A DNA stretch of 64,000 nt from QHVT01 sp036399015 (GTDB lineage Bacteria > Acidobacteriota > Thermoanaerobaculia > Gp7-AA8), in contig DASWNW010000084.1 in assembly GCA_036399015.1 (NCBI GenBank), positions 1 through 64,000 of the forward strand, in the 5' to 3' direction. The notes under the pieces were generated by a model, which worked only from the letters and a program-made list of their open reading frames with translations, ran no database searches and was not told where the DNA came from. Below, one piece after another: positions 14,579 through 23,694 of the stretch; the stretch's first letter is position 1, and each line of letters begins with the position of its first letter. Position numbers and translations under genes: made by a program.

Positions 14579-16950
14579 TTCCCGCGCAAAAACGCCTGCA
14601 AGCGCGGCTGGTTCGGGTCGATGGCGAGCGAGCGCTCGAAGCTGCGGCGCGCCTCCTCGTTCTGGCCGAGGCAGAGCTGGGCGATGCCGGCGGAGGCGTA
14701 GGGGACGGGATTTCCCGGCTGAAGCGCGGCGGCGGCGCGAAAGTCTTCGAGTGCACCGGCGCAGTCCTGCGCGTCGATGCGGTAGCGGCCGCGGAAGAGG
14801 CGCAGCTCGACGTCGTCCCCCTTCGCCTTCACCGCCTCCTCGAGGAGGCGCAGGCTCCGCTCGACCGAGCCGGTGCGCTGGTACCCGATCGCGCGGCCGA
14901 TCAGAAACTGCCTCCCCTCGGGCAGGCCGTTCGCGAACGCGCGCACGAGCAGCGCGTCGGCGCGGTCGAGATCGCGGTTCAGTTGCAGCAGGAGGTCGCT
15001 GTAGTTCCAGAGCGCGGAGGAGAGCCGCGGGTCGATCTCGATCGCCTTCTCGAACGCGGCGACCGCCTCCTCCTGCTGCTTCTGGTTGCGCAGGATCAGC
15101 CCGCGGTTGTTGTACCAGCCGGCGGTGTGCGTCGAGCGTCCGGCGATCCCCGCCGGCGCGGCGGACGACTCCCCCGCGGAGATGTACCCGAGCGCCTTCA
15201 GCTTCGCGATCTCCTCCTCCGCGGCCGCCTGGGACGGTGCTCCTTCGAGCAGTGGCTTCACCGGCGTGAAGCGGGCGCGATAGTCGGCGGCGGCGGCGCG
15301 CGCGGGGACGGCGATCGGCGGCGAGGCGATGTCGCGCGCAGAGGGCATCCCGCCGAGGGCGAGGAGAGTGGACGCGACCTGCGCGATGCGCTGTTCCGGT
15401 CCGGTGCGTCCGCGCGCGGCGATGCCCTCGCCCCAGAGGAGATAGACGCCCGCCTTGCGGTGCCACTTGGCGGCGGTGGCGGCGGCGAAGCTGGAGAGCT
15501 CCGTCGGCCGGTCCTCGAACCAGTGGAAGCCGTGATCGGAGGCGATCATCAGCCGCGCGCCGTGCTTGCGCGCCAGCTCGCGGTACGCGCCGAGGATCGT
15601 GTCGACGTGACGGAAGTACTGCTCGGGGACGCCGGAGTAGCGGGCGAAGTCATGCTCGCTGATGTGCGGCTGCCGCGGCGCGGTGTACGGCGCGAAGACG
15701 TGGCCGACGCTGTCGGTCCCCTGCAGATAGAGGATGGTCAGGTCGGGAAGCTGCCGCGCAAGCGACTCGCGCGCGAGCCGGTCGTAGACCGCGGTCTCGA
15801 CGAGGATGCGGCGCAGCGCGCTGACCGGGTGGGAGTAGGGATCGGTGGCGCGGCGCCGCTCCTCGAACTCCTCCGGCGTCAGCCAGGGGAAGTACTGCAC
15901 CAGCGCGGCGTGTCCCGTCTGCGCCTCGACCTCCTGGAGGACCTTGCGCGCCCACGGCTCGCGCGCCGGCGGATAGACGGAGCCCTTCGGCGGCGTCGAC
16001 TCGGTGAAGAGAAAGGTGAAGAAGCGGTCGGAGACGACGAGGCCGCGCACCGGCTCCGCGGGATAGGTGGCCCAGAGCCCGAAGACGGCGCTGCTCTTCC
16101 CCGCCTGCGTGGCCATGTTCCAGACCGCCGGCACCTTGCGCTCGTCGCTGGTGATCGGCTCCTTGCGCCCGTGCACAGGATGGAAGCGGGTGAAGTCGAG
16201 GATCTCGTGCTCGAGCGGCGTGGTGCCGGTCATCATCGTCGTCCAGAGCAGCGGCGAGAGCGGAGGATGATCGGTGAGCAGGTCGCCGGCGACGCCTTCG
16301 CGCACGAGCGCCTGGAGGTTCGGCATCCCGCCGTTGCGCATGTAGTGCTCGAGGAGCTGCCAGTCGGCGCCGTCGAGACCGATGAAGATGACGGGGCGCT
16401 CCTTCACGGCGCGCGACGCGATCTCCGCGACCGGCAGCGTGGCGATGGCCGTCTCCGGCACCCGCGGACGCAGCGTGAGGTAGCGCGGCTGCACCCCCCA
16501 GGCGGCGAGCTCGTTCTGCAGCGCGGCCACCGCGGCTTCCCCCGCGCGGCGCGGCTCGCGGCGGAGCGTGTCGACGTCGGCACCTCGCACCCAGGCGCTC
16601 ACGCGCTCCCCGACGCGCGCGGCAAGCGAGGAGCACCAGTCGCCTTCCGGCCACGACGGCGGCACGCGCGGAGGGACGGTGTAGTCGAAGCGGACGCCGA
16701 CCGCGATGGTCTCCCCTCCCGCATCCTCGGCCTCGTAGAGGCGGTCGAAGCGGGTCATACCGTTCGCGAACGGAGTGAGGCAGGGCGTGCCGCCGGGCAT
16801 CACGAACCCGGCGCGCCCGGAGAGGACGCGCAGCGCGTCGCCGCCGCGCACCACGCGCGCCTCGCCGGCGGGCTGGATGCGGAGAGTGAGCAGCAGAACG
16901 GCGGCGAGGACGGCCGCGGTCGCGGCGATCGCCAGCGGGGTTCGCTTCAT
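14575..16950 (-). CDS. Alkaline phosphatase-superfamily phosphodiesterase with C-terminal TPRs
   Basis: 791 residues from the ATG at 16950. A short hydrophobic N-terminus (AIAATAAVLAAVLLLTL) anchors or exports it. The enzyme domain starts at PVIFIGLDGADWQLLEHY, a metal-binding strand of type I phosphodiesterases, continues through PPLSPLLWTTMMTGTTP with Thr at the nucleophile position, and includes LYLQGTDSVGHVFAPY and MIASDHGFHW metal ligands. A KLKALGYISAG linker joins three or more TPRs (NRGLILRNQKQQEEAVAAFE). The same linker type occurs in the sulfatase-like gene at 1-1524. Substrate unknown; a role at the cell envelope is likely. Confidence 0.83.
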   Translation of the reverse strand: MKRTPLAIAATAAVLAAVLLLTLRIQPAGEARVVRGGDALRVLSGRAGFVMPGGTPCLTPFANGMTRFDRLYEAEDAGGETIAVGVRFDYTVPPRVPPSWPEGDWCSSLAARVGERVSAWVRGADVDTLRREPRRAGEAAVAALQNELAAWGVQPRYLTLRPRVPETAIATLPVAEIASRAVKERPVIFIGLDGADWQLLEHYMRNGGMPNLQALVREGVAGDLLTDHPPLSPLLWTTMMTGTTPLEHEILDFTRFHPVHGRKEPITSDERKVPAVWNMATQAGKSSAVFGLWATYPAEPVRGLVVSDRFFTFLFTESTPPKGSVYPPAREPWARKVLQEVEAQTGHAALVQYFPWLTPEEFEERRRATDPYSHPVSALRRILVETAVYDRLARESLARQLPDLTILYLQGTDSVGHVFAPYTAPRQPHISEHDFARYSGVPEQYFRHVDTILGAYRELARKHGARLMIASDHGFHWFEDRPTELSSFAAATAAKWHRKAGVYLLWGEGIAARGRTGPEQRIAQVASTLLALGGMPSARDIASPPIAVPARAAAADYRARFTPVKPLLEGAPSQAAAEEEIAKLKALGYISAGESSAAPAGIAGRSTHTAGWYNNRGLILRNQKQQEEAVAAFEKAIEIDPRLSSALWNYSDLLLQLNRDLDRADALLVRAFANGLPEGRQFLIGRAIGYQRTGSVERSLRLLEEAVKAKGDDVELRLFRGRYRIDAQDCAGALEDFRAAAALQPGNPVPYASAGIAQLCLGQNEEARRSFERSLAIDPNQPRLQAFLRGN

Positions 16951-16967
16951 GTGCCGCGTCCTAACAC

Positions 16968-17000
16968 AGAAAAAGGCCCCCGGTTTCCCGGGGGCCTTCC
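16968..17000 (-). terminator. Rho-independent terminator of the TonB receptor gene at 17021
   Basis: On the minus strand an 11-bp perfect stem (AAGGCCCCCGG with CCGGGGGCCTT, 16973-16998) around a four-base loop is followed by TTTTTCTG. It lies 20 bases past the receptor stop codon and just before the next gene, so it should insulate the phosphodiesterase-TPR gene. Confidence 0.9.
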
Positions 17001-17020
17001 TTGTACAGCGTGGAGAACGA

Positions 17021-19993
17021 TCAGAACGAGAAGCGGACGCCGAGACGGATGCTGCGCGCCTCGGTGAAGTCGGTGCCGCCCGACAGGAAGTCGGGGTTCG
17101 TCGCGGTCGCGCGCGGGTTCGCGAGCGTGCCGGCCGGACGGGGAACTTCCCCGGTCGCAGCGTAGAGGATCCCGCCGCCCGGTCCACAGATCTCCGTCGG
17201 GATACCGGCGCAGGCGTCGGCGTCGCTGGAGAGGTTGTAGCGTTCGTCGAGGCGGGTGATCGACTGGCGATTGAGGACGTTGAAGACGTCCACGATCAGG
17301 TTCAGGCGGTTCGTGCCGATCGGAACGGGGTAACCGAAGTGCAGGTCAGCCTCGTACTCCGCCGGACCGCGGCCGAGCGAGCCGCGCGGCGCGAGGTAGA
17401 ACTCGTGGTTCTGATAGCCAGGCGAGTAGCCGTACGCGTTCAGCGGGTAGCCCGACGCGTAGTAGGTCGAGGCGCCGACGGTCAGGCCGTTCACCATGCC
17501 CTGCGTGAACGTGTAGCTGCCATGGAGCTTGAACTGGTGGGTGCGGTCGTTCGACAGCGGGCCCTGGGCGTTGATGAGGAAGTCGGCGTAGTCGAAGGCC
17601 GAGTTGATGTTCGGGTCGAGCTGACCGGTCGAGGCCTGGTACAGACCGTCGTAGTTGCCCTCGAGGCGCGACCAGAGGTAGCTGGCGAAGATCTGGGCGT
17701 TGCCCGCGAAGCGCTTGCGCGCGTGGAGCTGGACGCCTTCGAAGGTGCGCTCGACCGCCGGCGCGACGGCCGGCTCGTAGTCGTAGAACGCCATCGCGCT
17801 GCCGGAGCCCTGGCCCGGGTTGGCGATGTGATAGTGACCGCTGACCGGATCGAGGAAGTCCTCGACCACGCGGCCGAGCTTGCGGTAGGTGCCCTGGACG
17901 CCGACGGCCATGTTGTTGGCGAGCTCGTACTCGTAGCCGAGCAGGATCTCGTCGATGTACTGGCCCTTCAGGTCGGGATCGACCGGCGTGGCGCCGCCGT
18001 TGACGCTGTTGCGGACGGGGGCGTTCGACGCGCCGCCGCCGGCGACGCTGTTGAAGTAGACGTTCGGGTGGATGTCGGCCGGGTTGGAGGAGAAGTTGTA
18101 CGAGAAGGCCTGCAGCTCGCCGCCGAACGCGCGGATGTTGATGTCCATCGGGATGGACTCATAGAAGCGGCCGTAGTTCGCGAACAGCTTGCTGCGGCCG
18201 TTGCGGGCCACGTCCCAGATGAAGCCGAGGCGCGGCGCGTACATGTCGTCGAGGACGATGGCGTCCTCACCGAAGCGGTCGCCGATCTCCTGCTGCTCCC
18301 AGCGCACGCCGAGGTTGAGGGTGAAGAACGACGTCACCTTCCAGGAGTCCTGCAGGTAGAGCGAGGTGTTGACCGTTTCCGGCGACGAGGTCAGCGGGGT
18401 GTTGATGACCCAGCTCGTCGGATCGTCCGGATCGAAGTCGGGGTGCTGGTCGTCGATGTAGTAGCGGTGGCGGTAGTAGATGCCGTTCGGGTTCTCGGCG
18501 GTGACGAGGCTGGCGTGGCGGCGGATGTAGATGCGCTGGCCGGCGCCGCCGTTCCAGTTCTCGTTGTAGGCGGAGAGGTTCTCGCGGTCGCCGCCGATCT
18601 TCAGCTCGTGACGGCCGAGGTAGCGGGTGACGTCGAGCTTGAACGCGTCGCGGTCGAACTCCTGGTCCTGGTGGAAGCCGAAGCCGCCGTTGACGGTCAG
18701 CGGGCGGCCCGGGGCGACGGTCTGGTCGATGTAGTGGGCCATGTTCTTGCCGGGCCCGGTGACGTAGCTCTCTTCGTGGTGACGGCCGAGGGTACCGCTG
18801 AGCAGCCAGTCGGTGCCGAAGACGCCGGAGTAGCGGAGGATGGCGTCGTTGCCGCCGGTGGTGGCCTTACCGGCGAAGGTGCTCGGCGGGCCGGCGATGA
18901 CGAAGAAGGTGCCGAGGGCACCGTCGTACTCGGAGGGATCGCCGAGGACGGAGAGGGTGAGGTTGTGGCTCGGCAGGATCTGCCAGGTCAGCTTGCCGGC
19001 GTAGAGGTCGCGGCTGATGTCCTCATCCAGCTCGCTGCCGACGCCGGGGGTGCCCGGGACGCCCTGCAGGTCGTTGAAGATGGTGTAGCGGCCGGTGGTG
19101 TTCACATGGTCATACGCGCCGAAGAACCAGAGACGGTCGCGGATGATGAAGCCGCCGAGGTTGAAGCCGGCGTCGAACTCGGCCGAGATGTCGTCGATGG
19201 TCGTGTCGGCAGCGGAGCGCTCCGGCGCGGTGCTGTTGTCGCTCTGCAGGCCGCCGCCGGCGCCGTAGGCGAAGACGTCGCCCTTGAACTCGTTGCCGCC
19301 CGACTTGGTGATGGCGTTGATCACGCCGCCGGTGACGCGGCCGTACTCGGCGGAGAGGCCGCCGGTGATGACCTGGACTTCCTGGATGAAGTCGAAGTTG
19401 AGGGTCTTGGCCTCGGTGCCCAGCTCGACGCCGGTCGTGTTCAGGCCGTCGATGATGTACTGGTTCTCGGCGCCGGTGGAGCCGTAGACGGTCGTGCCGG
19501 CGGCGTCGCTGGAGGTGCCGGGGGCGACCTGCGCGACGGCGTAGAAGTCACGCGCCATCGGCAGAGACTCGATGGTCTCGGCGGTGATGTTGGCGCCGGT
19601 CTGCGTCGTGGTGACGTCGACCACCGGTGCCTGGGCCGTGACCGTGATGGTCTCGGAGATGTTCGTCTGGCGCATGTCCAGCTCGAGCGTCGTGGTCCGG
19701 TTCAGACCGACGTTGATGTTGGCCTGCGACAGCGGGGCGTAGCCGCTCAGCGAGGCGCTCAGCGAATACTGGCCGGGGGGCAGCAGGCTGAAACGGAACT
19801 CGCCGTTCGCGTCGGTGACGGCGACCTGCGTTCCCTGCGCTGACGGGGACCGCACTTCGACGGTGACGCCTGGGACGGGGCCTGTGGGATCAGTGACGCG
19901 GCCGACGATGGCACCAGTGGTGCTCGTCTGCGCCATCGCCGCTGATGCGATGAGAAGCATCAGGAGCGTTAGGGGCAGAAACCTTTTCATCAT
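17021..19993 (-). CDS. TonB-dependent receptor, Oar-like, with N-terminal carboxypeptidase-regulatory domain
   Basis: 990 residues, ATG doublet at 19993/19990 after AAGGAGAGAAGG. Signal peptide ends in SAAMAQ. Residues about 25-110 form a carboxypeptidase regulatory-like domain (GAIVGRVTDPTGPVPGVTVEV, FSLLPPGQYSLSASLSGY). The plug follows (SLPMARDFYAVAQVAPGT, YIIDGLNTTGVELG, GGVINAITKSGGNEFKGD). The barrel ends ARSIRLGVRFSF with a terminal Phe, as expected for BAM recognition. It is a distant paralogue of the receptor at 2606. It is monocistronic, with a strong terminator and about 250 bases of upstream non-coding DNA. Ligand unknown. Confidence 0.9.
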   Translation of the reverse strand: MMKRFLPLTLLMLLIASAAMAQTSTTGAIVGRVTDPTGPVPGVTVEVRSPSAQGTQVAVTDANGEFRFSLLPPGQYSLSASLSGYAPLSQANINVGLNRTTTLELDMRQTNISETITVTAQAPVVDVTTTQTGANITAETIESLPMARDFYAVAQVAPGTSSDAAGTTVYGSTGAENQYIIDGLNTTGVELGTEAKTLNFDFIQEVQVITGGLSAEYGRVTGGVINAITKSGGNEFKGDVFAYGAGGGLQSDNSTAPERSAADTTIDDISAEFDAGFNLGGFIIRDRLWFFGAYDHVNTTGRYTIFNDLQGVPGTPGVGSELDEDISRDLYAGKLTWQILPSHNLTLSVLGDPSEYDGALGTFFVIAGPPSTFAGKATTGGNDAILRYSGVFGTDWLLSGTLGRHHEESYVTGPGKNMAHYIDQTVAPGRPLTVNGGFGFHQDQEFDRDAFKLDVTRYLGRHELKIGGDRENLSAYNENWNGGAGQRIYIRRHASLVTAENPNGIYYRHRYYIDDQHPDFDPDDPTSWVINTPLTSSPETVNTSLYLQDSWKVTSFFTLNLGVRWEQQEIGDRFGEDAIVLDDMYAPRLGFIWDVARNGRSKLFANYGRFYESIPMDINIRAFGGELQAFSYNFSSNPADIHPNVYFNSVAGGGASNAPVRNSVNGGATPVDPDLKGQYIDEILLGYEYELANNMAVGVQGTYRKLGRVVEDFLDPVSGHYHIANPGQGSGSAMAFYDYEPAVAPAVERTFEGVQLHARKRFAGNAQIFASYLWSRLEGNYDGLYQASTGQLDPNINSAFDYADFLINAQGPLSNDRTHQFKLHGSYTFTQGMVNGLTVGASTYYASGYPLNAYGYSPGYQNHEFYLAPRGSLGRGPAEYEADLHFGYPVPIGTNRLNLIVDVFNVLNRQSITRLDERYNLSSDADACAGIPTEICGPGGGILYAATGEVPRPAGTLANPRATATNPDFLSGGTDFTEARSIRLGVRFSF

Positions 19994-20243
19994 CCTTCTC
20001 TCCTTCTGGACGCGATTATTGGATTGGTGCGCAATGATCTCCCGCGGAGGATGCGGGAAGCAACGAAAACCTGTTGCCGGATGGGAACACGGCGTTCACG
20101 AGTCAGCAACCGGGCTGCCGCTCGCGATAACTTTGGAATCTCAGCGGGAAAGTGCTGCAGGCACTCGACTTCGAGCTGCCCGCCTCAGGACGCGGCAGTC
20201 GATGGAGTTCAATTCGTTGAACTTGTGATTCAGAATCCTGCCG

Positions 20244-21050
20244 ATGGCTGAGACTCAATACCCCCATTGTGACCTCGCGCTCTCCCGCCGCCTGGAGCTC
20301 TGCGAGGCGAAGTCGAACGCCTCGTTCGTCGAGTCGAGAGCGCGGCTGGAGCCGGCGAGCGGCGCCGCCTGGCTCGAGTACGGCGGCGCCTATGCGATGT
20401 TCGACGGCGCCGGCTCGCCGCTGACGCAGACGTTCGGCTTCGGTGTCGCGTCGCCGCCGTCGGAGGAGGTGCTGCTGCGCCTGGAGGAGTTCCTGGAGGC
20501 GCGCGGCGCGCAGCCGTTCCACGAGGTCTCCCCTCTTTCCGGCAACGAGGCGCTGGCGATCCTCGGCGGGCAGGGATACCGGCCGGTGGAGGTGACGTCG
20601 GTGCTCTACCGCCCCCTCCCCGCCTCGCTGGAGCCGGGCGAAGTCCCGGCGCGCGTCGCGGCGCCGGACGAGGTGCAGTCGTGGGCGGAGACGGCGGCGG
20701 AAGGCTGGAGCGAGCTCGCGGAAGTGAGCGCGCTGATGCACGACCTGGCGCGCGTCACCGCCTCCAGCAGCGGCACGACGCCGTTCTTCGCGGAGGTCGA
20801 CGGCCGCCCCGTCGCCACCGGCGCGCTGGCCATGCACGACGGCGTGGCGCTGCTCGCCGGGGCGAGCACCGTGCCGTCCGCCCGCAATCGCGGCGCGCAG
20901 GGCGCGCTGCTCGAGGCGCGGTTGCGACACGCCTCCGAGGCGGGGTGCGATCTGGCGATGATGTGCGCCTATCCCGGCAGCACGTCGCAGAAGAACGCGG
21001 AGCGGCAAGGGTTCCGGGTGGCGTACACGCGGGTGAAATGGGGGAGGTAG
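20244..21050 (+). CDS. GNAT-family N-acetyltransferase
   Basis: 268 residues. The C-terminal half is a GNAT domain: GRPVATGALAMHDGVALL, then ASTVPSARNRGAQGALLEARL, where RxxGxxxxL forms the acetyl-CoA pyrophosphate loop (R-N-R-G-A-Q-G-A), then MMCAYPGSTSQKNAERQGF. The N-terminal half may be a degenerate second GNAT repeat. The substrate is unknown. It is followed ten bases later by the DUF433 gene. Confidence 0.8.
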   Translation: MAETQYPHCDLALSRRLELCEAKSNASFVESRARLEPASGAAWLEYGGAYAMFDGAGSPLTQTFGFGVASPPSEEVLLRLEEFLEARGAQPFHEVSPLSGNEALAILGGQGYRPVEVTSVLYRPLPASLEPGEVPARVAAPDEVQSWAETAAEGWSELAEVSALMHDLARVTASSSGTTPFFAEVDGRPVATGALAMHDGVALLAGASTVPSARNRGAQGALLEARLRHASEAGCDLAMMCAYPGSTSQKNAERQGFRVAYTRVKWGR

Positions 21051-21060
21051 AATTGGGGGG

Positions 21061-21282
21061 ATGACCGTCGAGGAAATCATCACGTCCGATCCCGAGGTGC
21101 AGGGTGGCGCGGTGGTGTTCGCCGGAACCCGCGTGCCGCTCAGGAATCTCATTGACTATCTCGGGGCGGGAGACTCGCTCGAGGAGTTCCTGGATGACTT
21201 CCCCTCCGTGCGCCGCGAGCAGGCCGTAGCCGCCCTGGAGCTGGCGCAGGACGCGCTGGTGACGCTTGCTGGTGCTCGTTGA
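21061..21282 (+). CDS. DUF433 (VapB-like) antitoxin
   Basis: 73 residues: EEIITSDPEVQGGAVVFAGTRVPLRNLIDYL and DSLEEFLDDFPSVRREQA are characteristic of DUF433 antitoxins, with a winged-helix-like DNA-binding fold. They usually precede a DUF5615 PIN-like toxin. Here the overlapping downstream toxin frame is broken (next entry), so this is likely an orphan antitoxin. Confidence 0.85.
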   Translation: MTVEEIITSDPEVQGGAVVFAGTRVPLRNLIDYLGAGDSLEEFLDDFPSVRREQAVAALELAQDALVTLAGAR

Positions 21283-21492
21283 CGAGTCGCTCCCGCGGCG
21301 GATTCACAGGGAGATGCCGGGGTGTGAGTCAGCGGAACCTGTCCGGGTCGAGGCTTCGCATCGTGGTGTTCGCAGCGCGCCTTGGAATCGCATGGAACAC
21401 ATAGGCCCTCTCCTCCCCGCAGGCAACTCGTGCGCTGCGGGAGATGGAACCGGGCGACTCGCGGGTGATCCGGAGCGTTCCGGGTATCGCGT
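21266..21492 (+). pseudogene. Decayed DUF5615 PIN-like toxin
   Basis: It overlaps the end of the DUF433 gene, begins LVLVDESLPRRIHREMPG as DUF5615 toxins do, then shifts frame. The family C-terminus is recognisable further on as RIVVFAARLGIAWN, a TAG, and TRALREMEPGDSRVI ending at the TAA at about 21490. The central part with the remaining active-site acids is deleted. Internal deletion, frameshift and nonsense codon together mean no active toxin. Confidence 0.65.
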
Positions 21493-21514
21493 AACGAGCA
21501 CCGCCGGCGCCGCG

Positions 21515-21688
21515 TCAGTCCTCTTCCGCGACGGCGGCCTTCATCGGGTCTTCCGTCGTAACTGCCTCGGTGCGGCCTCCCGGCGGAGAGATCCTCGAGA
21601 ACAGCACCGGCGACCAGCGCGCGACGAACTGCAGGAGCAGACCTGACAGGATGAAGACGGCGACCGTGCCGTGAAGTGCCTTACGCAT
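21515..21688 (-). CDS. Small single-span membrane protein
   Basis: 57 residues. The ATG at 21688 follows AGGGAGGTTTC, a strong ribosome site. One hydrophobic span (TVAVFILSGLLLQFVA) with a basic N-terminus is followed by a polar acidic tail ending AAVAEED. No family recognised. It lies downstream of the sigma factor/TPR pair on the same strand, about 75 bases after that operon, and could belong to it. Confidence 0.5.
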   Translation of the reverse strand: MRKALHGTVAVFILSGLLLQFVARWSPVLFSRISPPGGRTEAVTTEDPMKAAVAEED

Positions 21689-21763
21689 GAAACCTCCCTC
21701 TTCCGGCATCCCGCCGGTAGATGGGAGGACGCCCTCAGGTATGAAGTGACGCGGAAGGCAAAT

Positions 21764-22996
21764 TCATGAGAGGCGCTCGAAAATTTTTTCGGGAGACGAC
21801 GGAAGTTCTTCGAGATAGGCGCGGACGTGACGCACCAGACGCGCTTCCACGGCGTCGGCGTCGACCGCCTCGCGCAGGTACGCCAGTGCGATCGCGGCGT
21901 TGCGCATGACACCCTCGGAGGTGAAGCTCACCACCACATTCCGCAGGACGTCGGTGACTTCACTGGACCGGCCGGCGAGAATCAGCACCTCGGCCAGATC
22001 GAGACGGGCGATGGCAGCGTCGTTCACTACACCCAAGGCCTCGAACGCACGGCGCGCCTCATCAATGCGCTCGATGGCACCGTCGAGATCGCCGGTCGCT
22101 TTCGCGAGCACGCCGATGGACCAGTTCGTACGGAGGCGTTCGGTCTCCAACCCGAGCTCGTCCCAGATTGCCAGCGCCTCGTAGAAGTAGTCCCTCGCCT
22201 TGTCATAGTCGCCCAGCTCGATGTAGCAGTTCCCGGCGGTCTGGCGCGCTCGCGCGACGTGAAGGCGATCGCCCGTTCGCGCGGCTTGTGTGGCGAGGCG
22301 ATCCAGCAGGCGCGCACCGCCGCGATAGTCGCGCTGCATGAGACGGACGCCGCCCTCCACGAGCGACGCCGCCAGGTAGTACTTCTCATCCCCGAACGAA
22401 TCGAACGCCGCGGCCGCGGAGAGCGCTTCTTCGCTCGCCTCCTCCAGCCGGTGCGTTTCCACGTACACGTTCGCACGGGCCAGGGAGGCGTGGGCGCGGT
22501 CCCAGTCGGTGGCCTGGGGGTCTTCGTCGAAGGCGAGGTCCGCCTCGCGGAGCGCCTCCTCGGCGTCGCGGTAGCGGCCGACGAAGAAGAGGGCCCAGGC
22601 GCGCTCGACGTGCGCCGTGCCGGCGGTGCGGGGGCCGCACTCCTCCGCTTTCACCAGCTTCGCGGCGATCGACACGGCGGCGTCGGCGGCGGAGAGCGCG
22701 AGCAGCGGCTGCGTGTTCCGGAGCGGGCGGGCGGCTTCGCTCAGGACGTCGACGACGCCGCGGGAGTGGTAGCGGGGATCCTCGGCGATGGCGGCGGCGA
22801 AGGCCTCCGGCGAGACCAGCAGCGGCGCGAGCAGCTCGCGGGCGGCGGCGCGCTCCTCGTCCAGCCTCGCGGCGAGCTCGCACAGGCGGCCGGGGTCGGG
22901 CGGCGGGGCCGCCAGCACCTCGGCCAGGAGCCACGGCTCCGGGTCGCGGAGCGCCTCCTCCAATGTCTGCCACTCTTCTTCGGTCATCTGCTTCAT
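21764..22996 (-). CDS. TPR-repeat protein coupled to the ECF sigma factor
   Basis: 410 residues from the ATG at 22996, whose ATGA overlaps the sigma factor stop. The N-terminus (EEEWQTLEEALRDPEPWLLAEVLA) is helical. From about residue 100 a chain of TPR-like helix pairs follows (HVERAWALFFVGRYRDAEEALREA, NCYIELGDYDKARDYFYEAL, NWSIGVLAKATGDLDGAIERI). There is no signal peptide or membrane span. Translational coupling suggests equimolar production and perhaps a direct interaction with the sigma factor, as a scaffold or regulator; that is inference. Confidence 0.8.
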   Translation of the reverse strand: MKQMTEEEWQTLEEALRDPEPWLLAEVLAAPPPDPGRLCELAARLDEERAAARELLAPLLVSPEAFAAAIAEDPRYHSRGVVDVLSEAARPLRNTQPLLALSAADAAVSIAAKLVKAEECGPRTAGTAHVERAWALFFVGRYRDAEEALREADLAFDEDPQATDWDRAHASLARANVYVETHRLEEASEEALSAAAAFDSFGDEKYYLAASLVEGGVRLMQRDYRGGARLLDRLATQAARTGDRLHVARARQTAGNCYIELGDYDKARDYFYEALAIWDELGLETERLRTNWSIGVLAKATGDLDGAIERIDEARRAFEALGVVNDAAIARLDLAEVLILAGRSSEVTDVLRNVVVSFTSEGVMRNAAIALAYLREAVDADAVEARLVRHVRAYLEELPSSPEKIFERLS

Positions 22997-23583
22997 GGTT
23001 GTGCCCTGGTCAGCCGGCAATAGATCTCACGAGCGCGTTTGCGGCAGTTGCTGAGGAGCTGCATGACGTAGGCCGCGCTGGTGTCGAGATACTCCGCGAT
23101 GTCGCGCGGGTTTTCCTCGTCGAGATAGTAGCGGCGCAGCGTCTCGCGGCATTTCGGGCCGAGCTGTGCGAGGGTCGCGCCGAGACTGAGATGCGTCGTC
23201 CACTGCTCGATCCGCGCGCTGGCGCGGTCGTCGGCGGTGAGCTCGTGCTCGTCGAGCAGCGGCGCCTCGTGGCGGCGCTTGCGCCAGTAGTAGCGGGCCG
23301 CGTTCTGCATCGCGCCGAGCAGGAAGGCGCGCATGTCCCCCACCTCGGGGCGCCGCTCGAGCATCGAGGCAAAGATGTCGTGTACGAGCGCCTGCACGTC
23401 CTCGGGCGGGATGCCGTAGCGGTGCCGCGCTGTGGCGCAAAGCAGCGGCGCGTGCTCGCTGTAGAGCACTTCCAGCATCTGCGTGGCAGATGGCTCCTGG
23501 TCGTGACTTGCCACAAGCGCTCTCCACGGCCGGAGCGGCCGCCGCGGCGAGAATAGCGAAAGAGATGGCGTTCCGTCACTCAC
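22993..23583 (-). CDS. ECF-type RNA polymerase sigma factor
   Basis: Up to 196 residues. Region 2 is visible as EHAPLLCATARHRYGIPPEDVQALVHDIFASML and MRAFLLGAMQNAARYYWRKRRHE. Region 4 follows (LAQLGPKCRETLRRYYLDEENPRDIAEYLDTSAAYVMQLL), a helix-turn-helix for the -35 element. The first 35 or so residues are low in similarity, so translation may start later, for example at the Met before LEVLYSEH. There is no classical anti-sigma gene next to it; the coupled partner is a TPR protein. Confidence 0.85.
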   Translation of the reverse strand: MSDGTPSLSLFSPRRPLRPWRALVASHDQEPSATQMLEVLYSEHAPLLCATARHRYGIPPEDVQALVHDIFASMLERRPEVGDMRAFLLGAMQNAARYYWRKRRHEAPLLDEHELTADDRASARIEQWTTHLSLGATLAQLGPKCRETLRRYYLDEENPRDIAEYLDTSAAYVMQLLSNCRKRAREIYCRLTRAQP

Positions 23584-23694
23584 TCACGGAGTGATTTTCG
23601 CGGCCACTTCCCTACCTCCTCCCGGTGCGATACTGGCGAGCACAGGTAGGGGAAGGCGCCCGAGCGTCACTCCTCATCGAGGGGGAACTTTCAG

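Noticed and set aside
19994..20243. Riboswitch or small RNA in the 250-base gap before the GNAT gene
   Set aside because: No recognisable conserved RNA motif or strong hairpin-plus-T-tract was seen; it is probably just promoters for the divergent genes.
21266..21646. Intact 126-residue protein after the DUF433 gene
   Set aside because: Only the first 20 or so residues resemble the toxin; the rest is out of frame and overlaps the small membrane protein gene.
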